Assembly (NCBI RefSeq): GCF_016906995.1
Contig: NZ_JAFBBD010000004.1
Location: forward strand, 328,874 to 392,873
Length of the DNA stretch: 64,000 nucleotides
Direction of reading: 5' to 3'
From: Spongiibacter marinus
GTDB lineage: Bacteria; Pseudomonadota; Gammaproteobacteria; Pseudomonadales; Spongiibacteraceae
Position numbers and translations under genes: made by a program. Positions within the stretch are counted from its first letter, which is position 1; the number at the start of each line of letters is the position of its first letter. Positions 45,996 to 55,404 of this stretch are shown piece by piece. The notes beneath the pieces are model-generated. The model was not told where the DNA came from, made no database searches, and saw only the letters and a program-made list of their open reading frames with translations.

Positions 45996-47702
45996 TCAGT
46001 AGCCCAAGTAGCGCTTGCGGCGTGCGGGTTTCATTTTCTCTATATCGACGAGTACCAGGCCATCAATACAGTCGGCAAAATCCGGGTCCACATTAAAATC
46101 GGCAAAGCTCACGCCACCCGGCTCACATAGCTCTGTATATTGCTTGTAGAGGGTGGGCACCGAACACCCCTGCTGGGCCAGCGATGCCTTGAGCTGCACA
46201 AATTCTTCCTTGTAGTCCTTACCGTAACTCACCGGTGTGTTTAGCTCGCTGCGATACGGCATCTTGGCGCTCGCCCACTGTCGCTCATCGGCGAAGTGGC
46301 TGCGATAAAAATGCAATAGTTCATCTTTGGCGGCCTTCGGCAACTCGTCACTCAAACTGACCGGGCCAAACAGGTAGCGCAACTCGGGGTACTTCGCCAA
46401 ATACTGCCCCACGCCCTGCCAGAGATAATCGAGCGCATTGCGGCCCCAATACTTCGGCTGAACGAAGGAGCGTCCTAGCTCGACACCCCGGGCAAAAATC
46501 TCACTGGCGGCGTCCGCGTTGTAGTCAAACAGGGTTTGGCTGTAGAGGGTTTGCTCGTCGGTTAAAGTGGCAACCTGTTTCAACCGATACGCGCCGACCA
46601 ACTCCAGCTGCTCTTCATCCCACAATACAATGTGATCGTAGTAAGCATCGTAACTATCAACATCGCGTCGGTGCCCAGTACCTTCGCCAACGGCACGAAA
46701 ACTCACTTCACGAAGGCGGCCGATCTCGCGCATGATGGTGCAATCACCACTGTACTGATAGCGGTATATCTCCATGCCGTCTCGGCTGCTCCCCAGGCGC
46801 TCACAGCTTCGTATTGCCTTGCGCAGTTCCTGACGGTCCTCGGGGTGTGCCACCGGTTGCGCGTGAGGCATAAAACACGGCTCGCCCCGGCGTTTGCGCT
46901 TTCCCAGTTTGTATAAATGCTTTTTAAATAAATGGACTTTTGCCGGGGTAGTAAGCGGCAGTTGCTGGTATACCGAGGGCTCAACTGCCGCCCCAATGCT
47001 CACTCTCACTGTGCGGTTATTCTGCTTGAACATTTCACGGATCAACCACAGTGTAGAAAGCGGTTTGGCAAGCAGAGACAGGGCGTAGAAAAATACCGAG
47101 TTGCGAGCGCTAATATGCACCGGCAGAATCGGCGCTTCGGCACGCTCGGCGAACTTTAAAAAACCGTTGCGCCAGCGGCCATCGCGAATGCCGGCGGGGC
47201 TAAAACGCGAGACCTCTCCAGCGGGGAAAATGATCACAGCTCCCTCGCCTTCAATATGCTCATGAATCGCTTTGAGATTTTCCTTGCGATTGCGTTTGCC
47301 GCTCATATTATCCACGGGCAGTAACATTGAGCGCAGCGGTTTCAGGGCATACAGCAATTCATTGGCAACAACCTTAACATCGCCGCGCACTTCCGATACC
47401 AGTTTCAACAGCGCGAGGCCGTCGAGGCTGCCAATGGGGTGATTGGATATGATGACCACCCTGCCTGACACAGGGATACGCTCCTTATCCAGCGCACTAA
47501 CGGCATAGCCGAAGTCGAAGTAATGCAGCACTTGCTCAACAAAGTCCATGCCCTGTAGATGCGGGTAGTCCTTTTCAAACTGCTTAAACTCCGCCTCGTG
47601 AAACAGGTAGCGCAACAAAGTGGTGAGCGTGCGTTTTATATGGGGATTGCCACTGGCAATACGCGGAAATCGCTCATTGATAACGGCATCAACGGAGATC
47701 AT
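45996..47702 (-). CDS. olsF: OlsF-like bifunctional acyltransferase (ornithine lipid synthesis)
   Basis: A 568-residue fusion. Residues about 60-260 form a PlsC/OlsA-like acyltransferase with SNHPIGSLDGLALLKLV and IFPAGEVSRFSP. Residues about 310-480 form an OlsB/hemolysin-like GNAT domain (REIGRLREVSFRAVGEGTGHRRDVDSYD, HIVLWDEEQLELVGAYRL). This N-OlsA-like/C-OlsB-like order is that of OlsF, where the C-terminal half N-acylates ornithine with 3-hydroxyacyl groups and the N-terminal half adds the second acyl chain. It follows plcP by 17 bp. Ornithine lipids are phosphorus-free membrane lipids, so the PHO-box control upstream fits. Confidence 0.85.
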   Translation of the reverse strand: MISVDAVINERFPRIASGNPHIKRTLTTLLRYLFHEAEFKQFEKDYPHLQGMDFVEQVLHYFDFGYAVSALDKERIPVSGRVVIISNHPIGSLDGLALLKLVSEVRGDVKVVANELLYALKPLRSMLLPVDNMSGKRNRKENLKAIHEHIEGEGAVIIFPAGEVSRFSPAGIRDGRWRNGFLKFAERAEAPILPVHISARNSVFFYALSLLAKPLSTLWLIREMFKQNNRTVRVSIGAAVEPSVYQQLPLTTPAKVHLFKKHLYKLGKRKRRGEPCFMPHAQPVAHPEDRQELRKAIRSCERLGSSRDGMEIYRYQYSGDCTIMREIGRLREVSFRAVGEGTGHRRDVDSYDAYYDHIVLWDEEQLELVGAYRLKQVATLTDEQTLYSQTLFDYNADAASEIFARGVELGRSFVQPKYWGRNALDYLWQGVGQYLAKYPELRYLFGPVSLSDELPKAAKDELLHFYRSHFADERQWASAKMPYRSELNTPVSYGKDYKEEFVQLKASLAQQGCSVPTLYKQYTELCEPGGVSFADFNVDPDFADCIDGLVLVDIEKMKPARRKRYLGY

Positions 47703-47719
47703 TATTCAGTACCTCTGGC

Positions 47720-48529
47720 TTAACTGGCGCGTCGCATTGGCAGCACATCTGCGCTTTTCGGTTCGCCGATCTTGTCGAGTGATTGCTGGGTTTCGGTCCA
47801 CTGAAGCAGCTCAATCTCGCCGTCATGGCTTTCCGACAGCAAGGTGCAGTTCTCAATCCAGTCGCCGTCATTGCAGTACAGCAGGCCATCAATTTCCTTC
47901 AGCGCGGGCTGATGAATGTGGCCGCAGATAACGCCGTCCAGACCGCGCCTCTCCGCTTCCTTAACAGCGGCACGCTCGAAGACATCGATCACTTGGCGAG
48001 CATTGGGGATTCGTTGTTTGATATACGTGGCAAGCGACCAATAGTGGCGCCCAAAGCGACGGCGGAAAAAGTTGGCCCAGCGGTTGAGGAACAACAGCAA
48101 ATCGTAGGCGGCGTCGCCGATAAGGCTCTCCCACTTTCGCAGTTGCATATGCTCATCGAGAATATCACCGTGAAACATCAACAGACGCTTACCCTTCACA
48201 GTGGTGTAAACGGCTTCTTTGCGAATTTCGATGGGACCGAAAATATTCCCAACATAGTCCCGGAACGGTTCGTCGTGGTTGCCCGGTATATAGACAACAC
48301 GTGTGCCAGCATTCGCTTTATGGAACAGCGTGCGGAGCACTTCGTAGTGGCTGGGAGGCCAGTACAGGCTACGTTTCATGGCCCATAAATCGACAACATC
48401 ACCAACCAAGTAAATCGTTTCACAGTCCACTCGGTTTAAGAAATCGAGCAGGTAATCTGCGCGACAATCTTTGAAGCCCAGGTGAATATCAGATAGCCAT
48501 ATGGTTTTGTAATGTGTCTGCGCTGTCAC
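47720..48529 (-). CDS. plcP: PlcP-like metallophosphoesterase (phospholipase C; LpxH/COG2908 relative)
   Basis: The 269-residue calcineurin-like enzyme has all metal-site motifs: SDIHLGFKDCRADYLLDF, YLVGDVVDLW, PGNHDEPFRDYVG, FHGDILDE and CGHIHQPALKEIDGLLYCNDGDWIENCT. The insertion with LNRWANFFRRRFGRHYWSLATYIK and the C-terminal CNDGDWIE block are those of PlcP, the phospholipase C of phosphate-starved marine bacteria and Sinorhizobium, rather than of LpxH proper, which is shorter. Start is GTG at 48529 with GGGAG upstream. It is the first gene of an operon with olsF, behind four PHO-box units. Confidence 0.85.
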   Translation of the reverse strand: MTAQTHYKTIWLSDIHLGFKDCRADYLLDFLNRVDCETIYLVGDVVDLWAMKRSLYWPPSHYEVLRTLFHKANAGTRVVYIPGNHDEPFRDYVGNIFGPIEIRKEAVYTTVKGKRLLMFHGDILDEHMQLRKWESLIGDAAYDLLLFLNRWANFFRRRFGRHYWSLATYIKQRIPNARQVIDVFERAAVKEAERRGLDGVICGHIHQPALKEIDGLLYCNDGDWIENCTLLSESHDGEIELLQWTETQQSLDKIGEPKSADVLPMRRAS

Positions 48530-48559
48530 GCGTCGCGCTCCCGCTATGCATTTGTGGCA

Positions 48560-48615
48560 ATGCTACGGCGCGTAAATGACAGCGTTCGGACAATTTAACG
48601 ACAAAATTATGACAA
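48560..48615 (-). promoter_or_regulatory. Tandem PHO box (four units) and -10 of plcP-olsF
   Basis: On the minus strand four 7-bp units TTGTCAT, TTGTCGT, TTGTCCG, CTGTCAT are separated by exactly 4 bp each (plus-strand starts 48576, 48587, 48598, 48609). Each matches the PhoB consensus CTGTCAT closely. TAGCAT at 48560-48565 lies 10 bp beyond the last unit, the canonical PhoB-to--10 distance. This is a strong site. Confidence 0.85.
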
Positions 48616-48628
48616 ACGGGGAGGCAAT

Positions 48629-49048
48629 CTAGTGGGAGCGAACGGCAGATGGGTAGTATTTTTTTAGCACAGCTTCGAGCTTCTCGTCATCGAGCGGCTT
48701 CAGAGTAAACTCGGATACCAGGCCTCTCTCTTCAGCTCTAGACCGATCGTCAGGGTTCTGCGACGTCGTCAGCATCACAACGACCACGCCGGCCTTCTGC
48801 GTAGAGGGGAGGTTTTCATAAGCCTCCAAGAATTCCCAACCATTCATCACCGGCATATTGATATCGAGCAAAATAAGTTCTGGCTGGGGGTGTTTGTCAA
48901 CGCCGCTGCGCAGATAATCCAGCGCCTGCGCACCGTCTCGGCACTCCACAACAGTCTCAGCGCAGCCGTAATTGTCGATCACAAGGCGGTGGATGAAATT
49001 GGTTGCCTGACAGTCGTCCACCAATAAGATTGTTTTAAGTTTTGCCAT
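48629..49048 (-). CDS. Single-domain response regulator (CheY-like)
   Basis: The 139-residue receiver domain has acidic pocket ILLVDDCQATN, phospho-acceptor aspartate in LILLDINMPVMNGWEF, and TLKPL with the conserved lysine. No output domain is present, so it acts through a partner protein or phosphotransfer. GGAGAG precedes the ATG at 49048, which lies inside the end of the kinase gene (14-bp overlap). Confidence 0.93.
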   Translation of the reverse strand: MAKLKTILLVDDCQATNFIHRLVIDNYGCAETVVECRDGAQALDYLRSGVDKHPQPELILLDINMPVMNGWEFLEAYENLPSTQKAGVVVVMLTTSQNPDDRSRAEERGLVSEFTLKPLDDEKLEAVLKKYYPSAVRSH

Positions 49049-51020
49049 GCTGCTCTCCAAACAGAGTAAAACAGAAGCAACTACCACCATCCCTCGCGCT
49101 TTCGATCCAGATATTACCGCCATGCTGCTCGACAATTTTCTTGCACTGCGCCAAGCCGATCCCCGTTCCAGGGTAGTCTTCCCGCCCATGCAAACGCTGG
49201 AAAATCAGAAACACACGCTCTCGATGGGCCTCGTCAATACCAATGCCGTTATCTTTCACACAAAATTGCCAGCCGCCATCACAGGCCTGGGCGGTAATTT
49301 CAACACAGGGAACGACACCGCCCTTAACGTACTTCAAACCGTTGCCAATCAGGTTCTGAAACAGCATGCGTAAACTGGCAGCATGGCCAACAATCGTCGG
49401 CAAGCCCCGGAAGCGGACGTTAGCACCGCGCTCGCGAATCTGCACGGCTAAATCGTCACAGACCTCAGCAACCAGTGACTGGCAATTCACTAGCTCCCAG
49501 GGAGCGTCTTGCCCCAGCCGGCTGTATTCAAGCAGGCCATTAATCAACAACTCCATCCGCGAGGCTGACTGGTTGATGAAGGCTAAAAATTGCTGCGATT
49601 GCTCATCAAAATTTTCGGCATTTTTTTGCTCAAACAAGCCGACAAAACTCTTAATCGTACGCAGTGGTTCCTGCAAGTCATGAGACGCAATGTAGGCAAA
49701 CTGTTCCAGCTCTTTATTTGCTCTGGCCACTCGTCCCAGGTTCTGTTCAAGCTCCGTTTGCACCGCTCTACGCTGAACAACTTCGTTTTCAAGAGCGCGC
49801 TGCTGGGTTGTGAGTTCGTCGAGCAGTGCGCTGAACTCGCGGGCCAGGGGCCCGACATCTGCATAGGCATCCACCGGCAAATCTTCAGCGCGCGTCGCCC
49901 TGCCTTTTTGCTGAATAACCGTGCGCATATGCTGAAGTGGCGCAACAATTTTCTGCGCGAGGATCGTGGCCAATGCAAGAAACACCAGCAAGGTGGTAAC
50001 CACAAACACACTTTGTTTCTTTAGCAGCTCGCGACTAACGACCATGGCATCCCGGTAGGGCAAGCTCACAACAACGGCTAGCTGCTGTCCCGTACTACCC
50101 AATTGATAGCCCAGTTTTTTGAGTGCAAAAAGGCGGCGCTGGTCGCCTACATTTGTTTGCGTTTGCCAACCTTGACGATTTGCATCGGCGAGAAACTGGT
50201 CCGCCTCAGGTAAATCATCGACAAGGGTGCTGCGCTCGCCGTATTCAAAGCGGAAGGTTTTACTGCGATCTGGGTGAAGTAAATAGTCGCCGCCGCTCCG
50301 AACAATATAGTGGGCTAACTCGTCCTGGGCCGCCTCGCCGATACGCGAAAACATTTCTTCCAGGCGGTGATTCACAACAATCACGCCACGGCGCTGCCCC
50401 TGGCTATCGTAGACCGGCGTCACCGCACGAATAACGGCATGGGGCGGTTGCATTATTTGGTGGTTTTCACGGTTTAAGCCGATGTCAGACAACCAAACGA
50501 CATCCTCTGGCAAGGCCAGGCCTGCCTGGACATAATCCCGGTGAGCCTTATTCTGCAAGTCGGCGTCTGCGACAATTCTGACCTGTCCACCGCTGCCATA
50601 GCGATCCACGCGCACCACTTCTTGGCCGCTGGCGTCTATAAGCCGAATCTGCACGCTCATGGGTTTGGCGGCCAACATTTGCAAAAATGCTTGTTGAAGA
50701 TGATCGCGCCAGTGCGCCGAGGCCGCCGATTTTGCGTCGACAGCCCGGCTTTCCAGCAAGCCTGCAACAGCGGGAGCATGGCGCAGAAAAGCGACATCGC
50801 GAAGCAATTCGCCGATATAGGCATCAAATTGCAAGCTCAACCGCTCCGCCTCTGCACTCAACTGCTGCTGTCGCCGGTCGAGCAGCTGCTGTTCAAGAGT
50901 GGAAACGGTACTGAAAATCACCACCGCATTGCTGAGCACAACTGCGGCAAGCAATACCAGCAGGACGCGCCGAGCAATAGAGCTACCTTTGACGAGATTT
51001 AGGAATCGCTGCTTTTTCAT
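49035..51020 (-). CDS. Membrane sensor histidine kinase with periplasmic Cache-like domain
   Basis: The 661-residue protein has two membrane segments (about 19-42 and 335-355) around a periplasmic Cache-like region of about 290 residues. A HAMP-like linker and coiled coil follow. The dimerisation/phosphoacceptor motif is IASHDLQEPLRTIKSFVGLF, and the ATPase region shows NLIGNGLKY, DNGIGI and GTGIGLAQCKKIVEQHGG. The H-box HDLQEPLR resembles phytochrome-type kinases. AGAGG precedes ATG 51020. It is coupled to the response regulator gene; signal unknown. Confidence 0.93.
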   Translation of the reverse strand: MKKQRFLNLVKGSSIARRVLLVLLAAVVLSNAVVIFSTVSTLEQQLLDRRQQQLSAEAERLSLQFDAYIGELLRDVAFLRHAPAVAGLLESRAVDAKSAASAHWRDHLQQAFLQMLAAKPMSVQIRLIDASGQEVVRVDRYGSGGQVRIVADADLQNKAHRDYVQAGLALPEDVVWLSDIGLNRENHQIMQPPHAVIRAVTPVYDSQGQRRGVIVVNHRLEEMFSRIGEAAQDELAHYIVRSGGDYLLHPDRSKTFRFEYGERSTLVDDLPEADQFLADANRQGWQTQTNVGDQRRLFALKKLGYQLGSTGQQLAVVVSLPYRDAMVVSRELLKKQSVFVVTTLLVFLALATILAQKIVAPLQHMRTVIQQKGRATRAEDLPVDAYADVGPLAREFSALLDELTTQQRALENEVVQRRAVQTELEQNLGRVARANKELEQFAYIASHDLQEPLRTIKSFVGLFEQKNAENFDEQSQQFLAFINQSASRMELLINGLLEYSRLGQDAPWELVNCQSLVAEVCDDLAVQIRERGANVRFRGLPTIVGHAASLRMLFQNLIGNGLKYVKGGVVPCVEITAQACDGGWQFCVKDNGIGIDEAHRERVFLIFQRLHGREDYPGTGIGLAQCKKIVEQHGGNIWIESARDGGSCFCFTLFGEQHGKT

Positions 51021-51118
51021 CGAGCCTCTGAAAGCCGGCATGCAGAATCGCCCCCTCTCCCTGGAAGCCGTCGATACATACTAGTCTAGTCACCGTGGCC
51101 GCGACTTGGTATTAACCC

Positions 51119-53614
51119 CTACTCACCCTCGGCAGCACTGGGCATAGTGGGGCGCCGAATAAGCTGCAACATACTCTGCTGTACATCCGGCCCAAGGAGA
51201 CTCACCCAACGCTGACTAAATACCGCCAGCCGCGGATTGCACCAAATACGCGGCTCTCCATCCTCTTCATCCTGCGCCAGTAACTCTTGCGAAATCAGGG
51301 TATCCAGGTAAACCCTGAACAGGTTTTTATCAAAGTACTCCGGCGCCTCCCGACCACTGACAATTGCCAGGCGTTGCGCCATGTCGATAATGGTCTTCTC
51401 GATATCGCTGCGCGGCGACGGCGTCTCACCTGGGGCGTGCACCAGGAGCAAACTGGTCATGGTATAGCGCTCAAAGGTTTCCCGCAGAATCCGCCCCAGT
51501 CCGGTCAGTACGGCATAGGCTTCTGTGCCCACTTCAGGCCGCGATAACACGCCTTCACCACAGCGCTCTAACAAGCCAAGCGCAACGAGATTATCGATAT
51601 GAGACTCAACGAGCGCCTCGCCCTCCTGCTCGTCAACGCGCAAAAATAACTCGCGCTTGAGGAAGGGCAGGAGTTGCGCGCAAGACTCTTTCAATTCGGC
51701 CTCATTCACGCGCTCACTGTGGCGGAAAAAGCGCGCGATCAAACTCGGTGTGGCCAAAACGTGCATGACCGAGTTGCGGTAGTAGGTCAGCATCACCGCC
51801 TCTTTGCCGGTAGCGGTGATAATTGGCCCCCAACTGTGATCTATGCGCGACAGACCCGCCGTGCGCGCCGCCGCATCGAGGATTTCTCGGGCACTCCCCT
51901 CCGGCAGGATCACATCATCGCTGTAGGGCAGGCGCTGCAACAGCGCGATAAAATGGTCGATCTGCGCCAACAGCTCATCCTCAGCCATCGCACGCTGCGG
52001 ACTGGACAGCAGGATCATGGCCACCAAGCCTATCGGATTAATCACTGCCGCGGCATTGATACGCTCCATATTCTCCTGGGCGATGTGGTCGACAACACCG
52101 GGTATAAAGCTCTTATCACCGGCCTGCAGCTTACTGCGCCACTCCGGCTCAACCCGGCTCAAACATTCATCCAGACTAATCGGCTCACCGAAGGAGACAT
52201 GAGGGCTGCCATACGATGACTTGAAAATTCGCGTGGCCTTCAACAAGCCACCGGCAGATTCACTCTGCTTGGCTGCGCCGCGCAATTCCTTCACATAGGA
52301 CGCGCCCTCCACCAGTTTGTCATAGCCGACATACACCGGAACCAGGGCAGCCTTGCGCGCAGGTTGCGCCAAAAAGCTCTCCACCGTCATGCGCAACATG
52401 CCTTTCTTCGGCGGCAATAATCGCCCGGTTCGCGAGCGGCCGCCTTCGGGAAAGAATTCCACCGGGTAGCCGCGCCCGAGAATAACATCGAGATAGTTGC
52501 GGAAAACGGCTGTATATAGCTGCTGGCCCGCAAAACTACGGCGGATATAAAAGGCGCCGCCGCGACGCAGCAAACCACCCACTGGCCAAAAATTAAGGTT
52601 TACCCCCGCCGCAATATGGGGCGGCACCAAACCCTGGGTATACAGGCCGTAAGAAATGAGCAGGTAATCCAAATGGCTGCGGTGACTGGGCATGTAAATT
52701 AGCTGGCGGTCGTTGGCGGCGCGATTAAGGCGGTCAACATGGTGCAGGCGGATGCCACTGAAGATCTTGCGAAATACCCAGCTCAGAATCAGGTCCAACA
52801 CCCGCAGCATTCGAGAGTCGAAATTCGCAGCGACCTCGTCTGCCATTTTTCGCGCTTGTTTTGTCACCTGCGCATCAGTTAGCTGCTTTTCCTGCTGGTG
52901 CTGGGCCATCGCCGCTTTAACTTCAGGGCGGCGCAATACCAGGCGAATAATCGCCGGGCGCGATAGCAGGCTTGGGCCAAGTGCAGCCGTTTTTCGGCGG
53001 CTATAGTAGAAACTCAGGGTGCGAGCCAGCAGCTCCGCCGCCGACGCCGGCTCTTGGGTGCGGGCAACCAGTGTCTGAAAGTTAATGGGCATGGCGAAGT
53101 GCAAAATCACATTCTTGCGCTGCGCTATGATCACCATTAGCTTGCGAAAGGCCCCGCCGCGTTCACCATCGCCGAGCAGCAGTTTCAGAAATGATGTTTC
53201 ACTGCCGGGGTCACGTCCCCAAAACATCGACACCGGTACAATTTGCATTTCCTTGGCCAGGGCACTGGCCGTGTCATCACCGAGGCGCGCGATAAGCGCC
53301 GACATGGTCGCCTTACCGCGGTCATTGCCGCGCTCGCCGCGTAACACCGGCAAATACAGACACGCGGCGCGGCTGCTATCGGGCAGCTTACCTGGTGTAG
53401 CGCGCAGCAGTGGCAGCCCCTCAGCTTTAAGAATCCGCTCGAGCAAAAACCGGTCAGTCCAGCTGTGCTGGCGCAGTACATAGCACACCGGTCGACCGTC
53501 AATGGCCTCGCGCAGCCCCTCGTCTACCTGCACAATATTCGGTCGAACAAGTGCGAACACGGGGGCCGAGACGAATCGACACAGCAAAAAAAACAGTTTG
53601 GTAAACCAGGGCAT
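51119..53614 (-). CDS. plsB: Glycerol-3-phosphate 1-O-acyltransferase
   Basis: PlsB puts the first acyl chain on glycerol 3-phosphate at the inner membrane. The 831-residue form (start ATG 53614, after GGAAG) has the acyltransferase motifs SHRSHLDYLL, the glycerol-phosphate site FYIRRSFAG and FFPEGGRSRTGRLLPPK, and then VPVYVGYDKLVEG. The N-terminal third has WTDRFLLERI typical of PlsB. The frame is open a little further upstream with an ATG at 53638 lacking a ribosome site. The length is that of gammaproteobacterial PlsB. Confidence 0.95.
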   Translation of the reverse strand: MPWFTKLFFLLCRFVSAPVFALVRPNIVQVDEGLREAIDGRPVCYVLRQHSWTDRFLLERILKAEGLPLLRATPGKLPDSSRAACLYLPVLRGERGNDRGKATMSALIARLGDDTASALAKEMQIVPVSMFWGRDPGSETSFLKLLLGDGERGGAFRKLMVIIAQRKNVILHFAMPINFQTLVARTQEPASAAELLARTLSFYYSRRKTAALGPSLLSRPAIIRLVLRRPEVKAAMAQHQQEKQLTDAQVTKQARKMADEVAANFDSRMLRVLDLILSWVFRKIFSGIRLHHVDRLNRAANDRQLIYMPSHRSHLDYLLISYGLYTQGLVPPHIAAGVNLNFWPVGGLLRRGGAFYIRRSFAGQQLYTAVFRNYLDVILGRGYPVEFFPEGGRSRTGRLLPPKKGMLRMTVESFLAQPARKAALVPVYVGYDKLVEGASYVKELRGAAKQSESAGGLLKATRIFKSSYGSPHVSFGEPISLDECLSRVEPEWRSKLQAGDKSFIPGVVDHIAQENMERINAAAVINPIGLVAMILLSSPQRAMAEDELLAQIDHFIALLQRLPYSDDVILPEGSAREILDAAARTAGLSRIDHSWGPIITATGKEAVMLTYYRNSVMHVLATPSLIARFFRHSERVNEAELKESCAQLLPFLKRELFLRVDEQEGEALVESHIDNLVALGLLERCGEGVLSRPEVGTEAYAVLTGLGRILRETFERYTMTSLLLVHAPGETPSPRSDIEKTIIDMAQRLAIVSGREAPEYFDKNLFRVYLDTLISQELLAQDEEDGEPRIWCNPRLAVFSQRWVSLLGPDVQQSMLQLIRRPTMPSAAEGE

Positions 53615-53679
53615 GGGTCTATGGCTTCCTGAAAGCATCGCCAAGCGTCAGTGAGAACTGTGCTCGGTCACTATGATTA

Positions 53680-53694
53680 TCAAATCGAGTTTGA
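53680..53694. promoter_or_regulatory. Inverted repeat between plsB and selO
   Basis: TCAAA-TCGAG-TTTGA is a perfect 5+5 inverted repeat in an AT-rich part of the divergent intergenic region, 66 bp from the plsB start. Its TTTGA/TCAAA arms recall the sites of fatty-acid-responsive repressors of the PsrA/FabT kind. The owner is unknown. Confidence 0.35.
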
Positions 53695-53836
53695 AAAATG
53701 GTAATTTTACCGCGTTAATGCGCCGAGGTCGCGCCTCGCTAAAAGAAATCCACGCATTGGCGACCCGAGCGGGCAGTGAACGTCGCGGCCACGTACAATG
53801 GTTGCCCGCCAAACGTCAGACGAGAGCCCGAACACC

Positions 53837-55336
53837 ATGCGCCCGATTCCCTTCGATAACAGCTACCAAACTCTGGCGGACAGCCTGTTTCATCGCCAGC
53901 AGGCAGAGCCGGTGTCCTCGCCCCAAGCCCTGCTGATTAACACCGAGTTGGCTGAAGCGCTGAATATCGACAGTAAATGGCTGGCCTCGCCGGCAGGAAT
54001 TGATGTTCTGTCGGGCAATGCGCTGGCCGCTGGCAGCCAGCCCATTGCCTGCGTTTACGCCGGTCATCAGTTTGGCAACTACAATCCGCAACTTGGCGAC
54101 GGCCGCGCATTGCTGCTCGGTGAAGTCATTGACCGCCAGGGCCAACGCAAAGATATTCAATTGAAGGGGTCCGGGCGCACGCCCTACTCTCGCGGTGGCG
54201 ACGGCCGCTCACCACTGGGGCCGGTTATTCGCGAATACTTGCTCAGTGAGGCCATGCACTGCTTGGGCGTACCGAGCACGCGGGCCCTGGCTGCGCTGGC
54301 TACCGGCGACCCGGTTTTTCGCGAACACGGCCCTCTGCCCGGCGGTATTCTATGCCGAGTTGCCAGCAGCCACTTGCGCGTGGGTACGGTTCAGTTTGTC
54401 GCAGCGCAGCAGGATCCCGAACTACTGCAGCAACTAATGGATTACGTTATTGACCGCCACTACCCTGAGTGCAAGCAGAGCGAATCGCCCTATGAGGCGC
54501 TGTTTAACGCGATCCTCAATGCCCAGGCAACGCTTATCTCGCGCTGGCAGGCCCTGGGGTTTATCCACGGCGTGATGAACACCGACAATATGTTGCTGTG
54601 CGCGGAAACCATTGACTACGGCCCGTGCGCATTTATGGAGGCGTATCACCCCGGCACGGTGTTCAGTTCGATCGACCAACAGGGGCGATATGCCTACGGC
54701 AATCAGCCAGCCATCGCCCAATGGAACCTCGTGCAACTTGCCCAAGCCATGCTGACGTTGATGCAGCAGCCGGGCGAGTCGGACCTAAAGCCGGCCGTGC
54801 AGCGCGCGCAGGACGCCCTCAACACCTTCCCGGACACCTTCCTCCAGGCGTATCGACAGCGCATGGCCGAAAAACTCGGCTTCTCCCATATCAACGATGA
54901 CGACGAAGCCCTGTACCGCGATTTCCTAGCACTACTGGAAGAGCATGACTGCGACTTCACCCTGAGTTTCCGCAGCCTGAACGACCGCGCAGCGGTAATG
55001 GCCAACTGCGAAAGGGGTGGTGACAGCATCGCTGGGCTTTTCCAATTGCCGAATGCCTTCGCGCCTTGGTTAGAACGCTGGCAACAGCGCTTCAATGCCG
55101 ACGCCACACCAGCCGAGCAGCGCTACCTCACCATGCAAAAGGCCAACCCGGTATTTATTCCGCGCAACCACTTGGTGGAAAACGCTATAGAGAAGGCCTA
55201 TGAGGGTGATATGAGCGTGTTCTTTGCCCTGCAAACGCGATTACAAGACCCTTTTGAATACCAGTGCGATGCGGCCGAGTTCGCCGCACCCGCTACCGAC
55301 GGCAACCGAGTAACGGCAACCTTTTGCGGAACCTAG
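53837..55336 (+). CDS. selO: SelO protein adenylyltransferase (YdiU/UPF0061)
   Basis: SelO is a pseudokinase that transfers AMP to proteins in redox stress. The 499-residue protein has QPIACVYAGHQFGNYNPQLGDGRALLLGE, QLKGSGRTPYSRGGDGR, LGFIHGVMNTDNML, DYGPCAFME and NPVFIPRNHLVE. The C-terminal TFCGT carries the redox cysteine that corresponds to the selenocysteine of eukaryotic SelO. The ribosome site before ATG 53837 is weak. The stop codon is inside an 18-bp tandem duplication. Confidence 0.95.
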   Translation: MRPIPFDNSYQTLADSLFHRQQAEPVSSPQALLINTELAEALNIDSKWLASPAGIDVLSGNALAAGSQPIACVYAGHQFGNYNPQLGDGRALLLGEVIDRQGQRKDIQLKGSGRTPYSRGGDGRSPLGPVIREYLLSEAMHCLGVPSTRALAALATGDPVFREHGPLPGGILCRVASSHLRVGTVQFVAAQQDPELLQQLMDYVIDRHYPECKQSESPYEALFNAILNAQATLISRWQALGFIHGVMNTDNMLLCAETIDYGPCAFMEAYHPGTVFSSIDQQGRYAYGNQPAIAQWNLVQLAQAMLTLMQQPGESDLKPAVQRAQDALNTFPDTFLQAYRQRMAEKLGFSHINDDDEALYRDFLALLEEHDCDFTLSFRSLNDRAAVMANCERGGDSIAGLFQLPNAFAPWLERWQQRFNADATPAEQRYLTMQKANPVFIPRNHLVENAIEKAYEGDMSVFFALQTRLQDPFEYQCDAAEFAAPATDGNRVTATFCGT

Positions 55337-55368
55337 TGCTGCCCGAGTAACTAGTGCTGCCCGAGTAA
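55333..55368 (+). repeat. 18-bp tandem duplication at the selO stop codon
   Basis: CTAGTGCTGCCCGAGTAA occurs twice head to tail, the first copy containing the selO stop TAG. It appears to be a recent local duplication. Confidence 0.9.
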
Positions 55369-55370
55369 TT

Positions 55371-55390
55371 GGGCCCGCGAAGGCGGGCCC
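55371..55390. terminator. GC-rich hairpin between selO and alkB
   Basis: GGGCCCGC and GCGGGCCC form a perfect 8-bp stem with a GAAG/CTTC loop between the convergent selO and alkB genes. Neither strand shows a good T-run, so it may be a bidirectional, weak terminator. Confidence 0.6.
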
Positions 55391-55404
55391 GTGCGGAACG
55401 GCAA

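Noticed and set aside
47720..48529. LpxH, UDP-2,3-diacylglucosamine hydrolase of lipid A synthesis
   Set aside because: Length, the central insertion and the CNDGDWIE end fit PlcP better, and the gene is paired with olsF behind a PHO box; LpxH is still a possible reading.
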